From positions 23,598 to 42,250 of the forward strand of contig JAOZIC010000129.1 of NCBI GenBank assembly GCA_026014605.1: a stretch of 18,653 nucleotides of DNA. Reading direction: 5' to 3'. Both the position numbers and the translations under genes were made by a program. The stretch's first letter is position 1. Each line of letters begins with the position of its first letter. The stretch comes from Candidatus Bathyarchaeota archaeon. GTDB taxonomy: Archaea; Thermoproteota; Bathyarchaeia; Bathyarchaeales; Bathyarchaeaceae. Below are positions 12,951 to 18,653 of the stretch, in pieces. Below the pieces are notes generated by a model. The model had not been told where the DNA came from. It ran no database searches and was given only the letters and a program-made list of their open reading frames with translations.

Positions 12951-13022
12951 TCAATTTTTTATGATTTTTTTGACTGTGATTTTGCTGCGCCACGCAACGT
13001 TTTTTTTAATAGTCATATTCAT
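12951..13022 (-). CDS. Possible 23-residue basic small protein or leader peptide
   Basis: ATG at 13022 to TGA at 12951. The peptide starts MNMTIKKNVAWRSK and is strongly basic (six Lys, one Arg, no acidic residue). An excellent Shine-Dalgarno, AAGGAGA (13031-13037), stands 8 bases before the ATG and overlaps the stop codon of the CcdA-like gene; the TGA is followed 12 bases later by the ATG of the catalytic-subunit gene with its own AAGGTGA. This is the layout of a translationally coupled operon gene. Against it: the A-rich codons also resemble a TATA box (ACTATTAAAAAA) for the downstream gene, and a 23-codon frame can occur by chance. No homolog recognised. Confidence 0.45.
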   Translation of the reverse strand: MNMTIKKNVAWRSKITVKKIIKN

Positions 13023-13035
13023 TTACCGTTTCTCC

Positions 13036-13758
13036 TTAAAAAAACACCAGTAACCCGCTTACAGTAACACTCAATCCCATGATGATTAACAAGCCCCCAC
13101 CGATTTTTGACAACCATTCTCGGAAGTCTGGTGCCTTGTTTAGCAGCCAACCCGTAGCCCCGCCAAGTATCAGAAGCGGGGATATTGCTGTTCCTACTCC
13201 AAACAACACCGCCAACACGGTTAGGTTTACGGCTGACAAGGTTAAGGCTACTACCAATAATGTAACTAGTGGCGGGCAAACAACAAGCCCTCTGGTAAAG
13301 CCCATGAAAAATGCGCGTATGTCAAATCGTTGGGAGATGTTTTGTAAAAATCCCATGCCTTTTTGCATCTGTTTTGGTGGGCAACTGCAGTTAGAAGTTT
13401 TTTTCAGCAGCACAGTTATGCCGATGACTACTATTGCTGCTCCAAACGCAACAGAAGCATATTGTTGGTAAGACACTAAAGCCTCGTCGCTTATTGCAAG
13501 CCGTAAAAGTCCGACTGCTGTTCCGATGGATGCGTATGCTACGATGCGCCCACCATTGTAGTATGAGGTAACTATTACTCCCTGTTTGAAACCTGCTCCG
13601 ATACCCGCGATGTAACTTGCAAGATATGGAAGGCAAGCCGAAGTGCATGCTGTTAACCCGTAAAATAAGCCTAAAACCAGAGATGCAAGATACGGATTTG
13701 TTATCTGCTCAAACACATTCATCTGAGATGAAACCTTGAGTTTATAGAGCAGATACAT
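13036..13758 (-). CDS. CcdA/DsbD-like (TauE/SafE-related) membrane thiol-electron conduit
   Basis: 240 residues with about six membrane helices in two halves. Helix 1 holds C38 and C42 in LTACTSACLP, and C161 in VVCPPL sits in the corresponding spot of the second half; in CcdA and DsbD such a cysteine pair carries reducing power from cytoplasmic thioredoxin across the membrane. The loop between the halves has CSCPPK (C124, C126). The longest frame starts at 13758, about 27 bases behind a TATA-like TTTATGATAA, which would fit leaderless expression; ATG at 13722 (MNVFEQ) fits the family start better. Its stop overlaps the Shine-Dalgarno of the small ORF, so it probably heads the reductase operon. 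Confidence 0.78.
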   Translation of the reverse strand: MYLLYKLKVSSQMNVFEQITNPYLASLVLGLFYGLTACTSACLPYLASYIAGIGAGFKQGVIVTSYYNGGRIVAYASIGTAVGLLRLAISDEALVSYQQYASVAFGAAIVVIGITVLLKKTSNCSCPPKQMQKGMGFLQNISQRFDIRAFFMGFTRGLVVCPPLVTLLVVALTLSAVNLTVLAVLFGVGTAISPLLILGGATGWLLNKAPDFREWLSKIGGGLLIIMGLSVTVSGLLVFF

Positions 13759-13806
13759 AGATTACGTGGCATTTAACTATTATCATAAAACTGTCAAACA
13801 TTTTTT

Positions 13807-14175
13807 TCAAATACTAAAAATATTCTCACCGACTTGAACCGTGCCATTTTCGTTCTGAACACCAGTTTTTTGCCCTTTTTGTTTCTCAAACAAAAACCAC
13901 AACAAATCCACAACAACAATAACAAGAACCACTACCTGCAAAAAGTCTAACGTCCAAGAACCAACCGTAACCACTGTTTGGCCATCTTTAACATCGTAAT
14001 ACTGGTACGTTGCACGATACATCAAAGGACTGTACTCAACACCCGTAACCTGTGTGTTTTGGTGCGATGCGCCAGTGTAAGTTTTCAAATTCACGTCAGA
14101 GTAGCTAAGAACTCCGCCAATAACAACAACTAAAACGTTTACAGCAACAAAAAATGCAACGAAGTTTCGGTCCAT
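13807..14175 (-). CDS. Uncharacterised small membrane protein, two helices
   Basis: 122 residues, not recognised. Membrane helix 1 covers about 6-24 (VAFFVAVNVLVVVIGGVL), helix 2 about 76-96 (LQVVVLVIVVVDLLWFLF). Between them are some 50 mainly polar residues with a tyrosine-rich stretch (MYRATYQYYDVK), which with both termini inside would face outward. The tail after helix 2 is Lys/Gln-rich. No cysteine or metal motif. It sits between the importer ATPase and the CcdA-like gene on the same strand, with 102 and 48 bases on either side, and has its own promoter region, so it may be expressed separately. Function unknown. Confidence 0.65.
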   Translation of the reverse strand: MDRNFVAFFVAVNVLVVVIGGVLSYSDVNLKTYTGASHQNTQVTGVEYSPLMYRATYQYYDVKDGQTVVTVGSWTLDFLQVVVLVIVVVDLLWFLFEKQKGQKTGVQNENGTVQVGENIFSI

Positions 14176-14204
14176 TTTCGGTTCACAAATTCTATAATGA
14201 TGTT

Positions 14205-14280
14205 ATCATATTTGAATACTAATAGCAGAAGTATGTTGAAAACTACCTTTTTTCAGAAAAACCAAGACAAAACATCATTA
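14205..14280. promoter_or_regulatory. Inverted repeats upstream of the small membrane protein gene
   Basis: ATGAT-GTT-ATCAT (14207-14219) is a perfect 5-3-5 inverted repeat about 30 bases before the ATG at 14175, overlapping a TATA-like AAATATGATAA on the minus strand. TAATGATGTT (14205-14214) is also matched by its perfect complement AACATCATTA at 14271-14280, which covers the stop codon of the importer ATPase. The first looks like an operator; the second may be a paired operator or chance. Confidence 0.35.
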
Positions 14281-15087
14281 AATCTCTTGGCTGTTAATAT
14301 GCCCATTATTCTTTAGGGGCACACACACTTTTCGTCCCGCTTTTTCGATGTAAACTATTTTGACGTCTAAACCGTAGGTCTGCAGCATGTTGTTTTCAGT
14401 TATCACATCGTTTGCTGCTCCCATGTCTATGAATTTGTGGTCTTTCATTACGCCAACCTTGTTTGAAACCAAAAACGAGTGATCAGGAAAATGAGACGTC
14501 ATAACAACCGAAAAGCCCCTGTTGGACAAATCTTCGATCATGCTCAAAATCTTGAACTGGTTACCAAAATCCAGATGTGACGTAGGCTCGTCAAGAAGCA
14601 CAATTTCAGGTTGCTGCGCCAAAACCTTTGCAAACATAACAAGCTGCTTTTCGCCGCCGCTGATTTCGCTGTACGGCTTTTTGGCTAGGTGCGTTATTCC
14701 CACTTCTGTTATGGCGTTTTCTGCGATTTCTTTGTCTTCTTTTCCGGGGGACGACAACGCTCCGATGTGTGGGGTTCGTCCCATCAATACAAAATCAAAT
14801 ACAGTATACGGAAAAACTGGAGTATGGAACTGTGGAATGTACCCAATCTTTTTCGCTATTTCCATACGGGTCATTAAGGAGATGTCTTGTCCATCTACCC
14901 GTATTGTGCCCGAGTTTACGTCAAACAGCCTGCCGATACAGCTTAACAGCGTGGATTTACCTGCACCGTTCTGACCAAGAATACAAAAAACATCACCCTT
15001 GTCTAGGGTGAACGAAATATCCTTGAATACAGGTGTTCCCTTTTTGTAGGAAAACGAAAGATTCTTTGCTTCTAGTTTCAAGACCAT
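14278..15087 (-). CDS. ABC transporter ATPase, iron-siderophore/cobalamin type
   Basis: 269 residues, FecE/BtuD/FhuC type. It drives uptake through the FecCD-like permease by ATP hydrolysis on the cytoplasmic face. Walker A GQNGAGKST (38-46), Q-loop Q86 (YIPQFHTP), signature ISGGEKQ (142-148), Walker B IVLLDEP (162-168) and switch histidine H199 (MTSHFPDHS) are all intact. The short C-terminal extension after residue 235 ends in a charged tail. ATG at 15087 lies inside the permease gene (10-base overlap), which indicates coupled translation and a stable importer complex. Iron-chelate and corrinoid systems cannot be told apart from the ATPase. Confidence 0.93.
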   Translation of the reverse strand: MVLKLEAKNLSFSYKKGTPVFKDISFTLDKGDVFCILGQNGAGKSTLLSCIGRLFDVNSGTIRVDGQDISLMTRMEIAKKIGYIPQFHTPVFPYTVFDFVLMGRTPHIGALSSPGKEDKEIAENAITEVGITHLAKKPYSEISGGEKQLVMFAKVLAQQPEIVLLDEPTSHLDFGNQFKILSMIEDLSNRGFSVVMTSHFPDHSFLVSNKVGVMKDHKFIDMGAANDVITENNMLQTYGLDVKIVYIEKAGRKVCVPLKNNGHINSQEI

Positions 15088-16118
15088 CCAACCCTTTGTC
15101 TGAGAAGTAAATAACCAAAAAACGGTGCCCCGATTACGCCCGTTAACACACCAATCGGGATTTCATTCGCAACCAACGTCCGCGCGATATCGTCAATCAC
15201 CAAAAGATACGTCATGCCAATCGCCACTGATGCGGGTAAAACTTTGCTGTTGTTGGGGCCAACTATCATTCTAGCGATGTGCGGAACAATCAGTCCCACC
15301 CAGCTGATTATTCCGCTTACACAAACTGCGGAAGCAGTAATCAATGTTGCAAAAAACACGATAACTGCCTGATATTTTTTGATATTTAGCCCCAACGATT
15401 TTGCCTGCATGTCATCAAGTGAAAGAACATTAATTCTCCACCTTAACAGCAGCAAAACAATGATGCCTATTACCATCAGGGGAACGTATTGAATCACGTC
15501 TTCAACTCTTATTGATGCAAAACTTCCTAACAGCCAAAAAACAATCTCGGGCAACTTTGTTTCTGGGTCTGCGGTATATTTTGCCAAAGAAATAAGTGAC
15601 GAGAAAAACGCTCCAACAATGATTCCGGATAAAACCAGAATGAGTGTGGATGAGCGTTTGTAAAAACTGTTAATCATGTATGCCAGACCTACTGCGAGCA
15701 TTCCAAAACCGAACGCAAAAAACTGTATCATGGTTGGGTCTGGGAATAGTAGAATGGCTAAGGCGGCGCCAAAACCTGCTCCGTATGCTACGCCGAGTAT
15801 GTCTGAGGAAACTAGCGGATTTTTTAGTATTCCTTGAAAAGAGGCGCCTGAAATTGCAAGGCTTGCTCCCACAAAAGAGACCATTACCAAACGGGGAAGC
15901 CTGACGTTGAAAATTACTGTCTCCATTATGCTGGGCCAATCAGCTTCAATCGCAAAGAACGGAGACGAAAGAATTTTGAACACAGTGGGAATTGGAATAA
16001 TATATCTTCCCACACAAAGAGAAATCAAAAAAATGATGACAGGAGATAAAAACAAAAGAGCCGTTCTTACTTTGGGGTTTGCCCAGACGCTTTTATCTCC
16101 GTTTTGTTTTTGTGACAT
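15078..16118 (-). CDS. FecCD/BtuC-family ABC transporter permease
   Basis: 346 residues, the standard size of this one-domain permease, which acts as a dimer with about ten membrane helices per chain. Typical segments are RLPRLVMVSFVGASLAISGASFQGILKNPLVSSDILGV (positions about 74-111), where the conserved GAxLAxSGxxxQxxxxNPLAxPxxLG pattern can be read, the coupling helix region KSLGLNIK, and GIISWVGLIVPHIARMIVG near 269-287. It moves the ligand released by the binding protein. GGTGAGG precedes the ATG, 12 bases behind the binding-protein gene. Confidence 0.94.
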   Translation of the reverse strand: MSQKQNGDKSVWANPKVRTALLFLSPVIIFLISLCVGRYIIPIPTVFKILSSPFFAIEADWPSIMETVIFNVRLPRLVMVSFVGASLAISGASFQGILKNPLVSSDILGVAYGAGFGAALAILLFPDPTMIQFFAFGFGMLAVGLAYMINSFYKRSSTLILVLSGIIVGAFFSSLISLAKYTADPETKLPEIVFWLLGSFASIRVEDVIQYVPLMVIGIIVLLLLRWRINVLSLDDMQAKSLGLNIKKYQAVIVFFATLITASAVCVSGIISWVGLIVPHIARMIVGPNNSKVLPASVAIGMTYLLVIDDIARTLVANEIPIGVLTGVIGAPFFGYLLLRQRVGWS

Positions 16119-16130
16119 TGCCTCACCAGT

Positions 16131-17696
16131 TTAGTCTACTTGCCTTAGTATATCGGTGATTTCAGCTTCTGAAAGTGTGTATTCGTAGTAAGTTTCGTAG
16201 AAGTATGCTGTTTCTGCTCTGATGTCTGTGTCTGGGAACAGGTCTGGATACAATGTGTGTGAAACCCACTGTATGTTCAGTGCTTCTTCAACGCTGTAAC
16301 GTGCCCAATCAAAGACTCCCATCGGGTTAGCCATTACTTTGCCGTTTTTGACTGCATCTAGTTCGCTCCAAAGCTCGTCGTTGAGAATTGTTTCTCTTAC
16401 ATCGTTTGCTGTGGCTGAACCTATCAAAATCAAGTCAGGGTTCCATGCCAATATCTGTTCCAAAGAAACTGTTTGCATGTTGCCGTCGATTTCTGCGGCT
16501 GCGTTGTCTCCTCCACAAAGGTTAATCCAAGTGTTAATCAACCCTGTGCCTGCGTCGATTCGTATTGGGTCTAGGCTGTTGCCTACGAGGTGAAGTACCT
16601 TAATTTTTTCTGAACTTGTTAGGTCTGCTGTTGTAGAAATGATGTTGTCTTGTACTTCGGTGAAGTAGTCGACATAGTTTAGTGCCTTTGTGAATGCTTC
16701 TTCTCCGAGTATCCAACCAGTTAGGCGAACCGTGTGAACCATGTCTTCAAAGTTGTAGAACTGCAATCTAACAACCGTCATGCCACTGTTTTCCATTGCC
16801 GCAGCTGCTTCCTCGCCGCTTGCTGAAACGAACACGATGTCTGGGTTTTCTGCCATGAGTTCTTCAACGTTAACTGTGCCGTCTGAGTTGAACGGCGTTA
16901 ACATTGTTTCGATAGCTGGCAAAATCTTTTGGAACATCGGATTTACAGTGTTTGTAGTTGCGGTTGCAACTAGGGCATCTCGGTATCCACACATAACAAC
17001 TATCGTGTTGTGTGCAGGCCACGAATCCGCAATTCTTTCAATGGTTGACGGGTCAGGAACATCAATTATTCCTCCGTTGGCGTCGATAATGGTGCGTTTG
17101 TATTCTGCGGTAACTGTTGTATCATCATCTACTGTAATTGTAGTTGAGCTTTCAGAATTGGTTAGCATAAAGTAAGCGCCGGGACAAGTTGTTGACACAT
17201 TAGCTTCGATTGTGTACGATACTTGTGTGCCCGCATCTACCCATGTACTAACTGGCAAATCCGCGTAACTTTTGGTCTGAGTTTCACCATTTACGGTGAA
17301 TGAAACAATTGCTTCGTCAGCAGTGGTATCTAACCCAGACTGATCAAAAGTCACTTTGATTTGACCTTCAAAAGCCGCTGTGATTGTAGCGTCAGAAGCT
17401 GGTACAGTATATTCATGAGTTTGTGACCCCCCATCACTCCAGCTAACCCACGTTGCTGTGCTGGTTGCTTCTAACGTGTGTGTTGACCCCTCTTCCCATT
17501 GGAAAGTTTTAGGGGTTGTTATGGCTGTGCCGTCGACTTTCACGTAGCCTGCGCCAGTTGGGCTTGATGTTACTGTGACCGCGATGGTGTTTGGTGTTTC
17601 GGGTTCTGTTTCTCCTGTTAGTAAAAGGTATGCTGCAACTGATATTGCTGCTATTGCGATTATTGCGATAACTAAGTACACTTTTTTGTCTGTCAT
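16131..17696 (-). CDS. Membrane-anchored ABC substrate-binding protein with two Ig-like repeats
   Basis: 521 residues, well above the 300-400 usual for this family. An N-terminal membrane helix (6-26), with no lipobox cysteine, would tether the protein outside the cell. Two beta-rich repeats of the divergent InlB B-repeat type follow (about 38-110 with FQWEEGSTHTLEA and WVSWSDGG, and about 112-200), acting as a stalk through the cell-envelope space. The binding domain (about 202-521) has the helical-backbone, TroA-like pattern: ENPDIVFVSA, GNSLDPIRIDAGTG, WNPDLILIG and a C-terminal GVFDWARYSVEEALNIQWVSHTLYP, seen in archaeal iron/corrinoid binding proteins. First gene of the importer operon, controlled by the inverted repeat at 17709-17730. 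The ligand (iron chelate, corrinoid or other) is not decided. Confidence 0.9.
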   Translation of the reverse strand: MTDKKVYLVIAIIAIAAISVAAYLLLTGETEPETPNTIAVTVTSSPTGAGYVKVDGTAITTPKTFQWEEGSTHTLEATSTATWVSWSDGGSQTHEYTVPASDATITAAFEGQIKVTFDQSGLDTTADEAIVSFTVNGETQTKSYADLPVSTWVDAGTQVSYTIEANVSTTCPGAYFMLTNSESSTTITVDDDTTVTAEYKRTIIDANGGIIDVPDPSTIERIADSWPAHNTIVVMCGYRDALVATATTNTVNPMFQKILPAIETMLTPFNSDGTVNVEELMAENPDIVFVSASGEEAAAAMENSGMTVVRLQFYNFEDMVHTVRLTGWILGEEAFTKALNYVDYFTEVQDNIISTTADLTSSEKIKVLHLVGNSLDPIRIDAGTGLINTWINLCGGDNAAAEIDGNMQTVSLEQILAWNPDLILIGSATANDVRETILNDELWSELDAVKNGKVMANPMGVFDWARYSVEEALNIQWVSHTLYPDLFPDTDIRAETAYFYETYYEYTLSEAEITDILRQVD

Positions 17697-17708
17697 TTTC
17701 TTTCCTTC

Positions 17709-17730
17709 GTTATGTAGGGGCGTACATAAC
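17709..17730. promoter_or_regulatory. Operator-like 8-6-8 inverted repeat at the importer promoter
   Basis: GTTATGTA (17709-17716) and TACATAAC (17723-17730) are perfect 8-bp arms around GGGGCG. A TATA-like box on the minus strand (GTTTTTAAACATT, about 17734-17746) lies directly upstream of it and the ATG at 17696 downstream, so the repeat covers the expected transcription start. That is where a repressor would block transcription. A DtxR-, Fur- or NikR-like metal regulator is plausible given the gene controlled, but I do not recognise the consensus. Confidence 0.6.
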
Positions 17731-17850
17731 AGTAATGTTTAAAAACATATCGGTAATTTCCATACCTCAAGAATAAACCAAAAACTAGAGGCTAGAAAAA
17801 GAGTGACCTCTCTTCAAAAAACAAAAGACATTAATGAAGTTGATACATAA

Positions 17851-18653
17851 ATGGACGTAAACCACATTGATTGGAACGGAATCTGGCAAAAAGGCGCCAC
17901 CTTCATGATTGGACAAGCCAACAAAGCAGAAGTATGGAACCTCAATGCCGAAAAATGGAACAAAAGCCAAACCGAAAGCGATTTCGGGACTCAGGTCATA
18001 AAACGACTCAAAATGCACCCACAATGGACCGCATTAGACGTAGGCGCAGGCACAGGATTGCTGGCTTTACCTATGGCAAAAGAGTGCAAACACGTAACTG
18101 CCTTGGATGCTTCAAGTGAGATGCTGCGGTTTTTGGCACAAAATGCGAAACAGCAGGGGCTTTCTAACATAAGTTGCGTAAACAAGCTAATCGAAGAAAC
18201 AAACATTGGAGAAGACATAGAAAAACACGACATAGTAATAGCCTGCCGCTCCATGGGGTTGGAACAAAACGTTCGTGCTTTCTTGCAAAAGATGGATGAA
18301 GCAGCCAAAAGATATGTATACCTAGTTTGGGGTGCCCAAGAACGAACCTTTGACATCGCGTTATACAACGCAATCGGGCGACCTTACGGAGAAACCCGCA
18401 CATACATCATTTTGTATAACCTGCTCTACCAGATGGGTATCCGCGCAAACATCGAAATCTTTGAATGTCAACCAAAAAACATGTCTTATCCCAGTGTGGA
18501 AGATGCCCATATGCATCTGTGCAGCCGATTCAAACGCATGAAGATGAACCGTGAACTTAATCCTACTGAACAAAGAAGACTGCTAAATTTCCTTGAAACG
18601 AACCTCAAAAAAACAGATGATGGAATGTTTACCTACGGCAAAAACGATTACTC
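17851..18653 (+). CDS. Class I SAM-dependent methyltransferase, 5' part of gene
   Basis: The frame is open from ATG 17851 to the right edge (267 codons plus two bases), so the C-terminus is missing. Motif I LDVGAGTGL (62-70) binds S-adenosylmethionine, D86 in TALDASSEML is the ribose-binding acidic residue after strand 2, and DIVIACRSMG is the motif IV strand. The remaining part (ETRTYIILYNLLYQMGIRANIEIFEC) resembles methyltransferases found next to archaeal iron/cobalamin-type importers, from memory. It is divergent from the importer, sharing a 154-base promoter region, so it may act on the imported ligand or share its regulation; this is an inference. No strong Shine-Dalgarno precedes the ATG, which suggests a leaderless or very short-leader message. 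Confidence 0.85.
   Translation, partial: MDVNHIDWNGIWQKGATFMIGQANKAEVWNLNAEKWNKSQTESDFGTQVIKRLKMHPQWTALDVGAGTGLLALPMAKECKHVTALDASSEMLRFLAQNAKQQGLSNISCVNKLIEETNIGEDIEKHDIVIACRSMGLEQNVRAFLQKMDEAAKRYVYLVWGAQERTFDIALYNAIGRPYGETRTYIILYNLLYQMGIRANIEIFECQPKNMSYPSVEDAHMHLCSRFKRMKMNRELNPTEQRRLLNFLETNLKKTDDGMFTYGKNDY

Noticed and set aside
12541..13053. Plus-strand frame of 170 codons opposite the HgdB-like gene
   Set aside because: It overlaps the conserved reductase gene, the small ORF and an intergenic region, and has no recognisable domain.
14205..14280. Terminal inverted repeats of a small mobile element
   Set aside because: Only 66 bases between the outer arms, one arm inside a coding sequence, no target-site duplication and no transposase.
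17871..18119. Plus-strand frame of 82 codons at the start of the methyltransferase
   Set aside because: The overlapping frame from 17851 encodes the SAM-binding motif and stays open to the window edge; the 82-codon frame is Arg-rich and without a domain.

Overview
The window looks like a piece of an archaeal chromosome, most likely from an anaerobic TACK-type lineage such as Bathyarchaeia; the lineage is an inference from gene content. Archaeal markers are Alba, the NurA-HerA pair, a stand-alone IMP cyclohydrolase domain of the PurH type, an HTH_45-like small winged-helix protein, a DUF2095-like protein, TATA-like boxes, T-rich ends behind genes and many short or overlapping gene junctions. 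Superoxide reductase, a BadF/HgdB-type Fe-S reductase locus and an iron/corrinoid-type importer fit an oxygen-sensitive, iron-sulfur-rich metabolism. Gene density is high. I see no rRNA, tRNA, CRISPR array or insertion sequence, and no gene-free stretch above 300 bases.

Left part (1-2220): the 3' end of a secreted-type metzincin protease, an OsmC-like peroxide/thiol protein, an unrecognised small protein and, convergent with it, a superoxide reductase. 2257-5323: an RNase J-like beta-CASP nuclease and the PurH cyclohydrolase on the minus strand, divergent from alba, whose leader carries several inverted repeats, then a DUF2095-like gene on the minus strand. 5420-9418: a DNA-repair-type block on the minus strand (nurA, herA, then a GSx10DxD nucleotidyltransferase). 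It is divergent from a winged-helix protein gene across a promoter packed with GTGCA repeats; an HTH_45-like regulator follows.

Right part (9604-17696): every gene is on the minus strand. In transcription order these are: a cobalamin/siderophore-type importer (binding protein with two Ig-like repeats, FecCD permease, ATPase), a small two-helix membrane protein, a CcdA-like membrane thiol/electron conduit, a 23-codon small ORF, one HgdB/YjiM-like catalytic subunit, two BadF-type activator ATPases and a two-cluster ferredoxin. The catalytic subunit carries the cysteines expected for a double-cubane-cluster protein rather than for a two-subunit benzoyl-CoA reductase. Ferredoxin would feed the ATPases, which would push electrons one by one onto the catalytic subunit; the substrate is unknown. 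The importer has a perfect 8-6-8 inverted repeat over its predicted transcription start, as expected of a metal- or ligand-responsive repressor site. Divergent from it, and running off the right edge, is a SAM methyltransferase.

The best candidates for something undescribed are the single-subunit double-cubane-type reductase with two different activators plus a small ORF coupled to it, the NurA variant with an 85-residue low-complexity tail, and the operator-rich nurA/winged-helix promoter.
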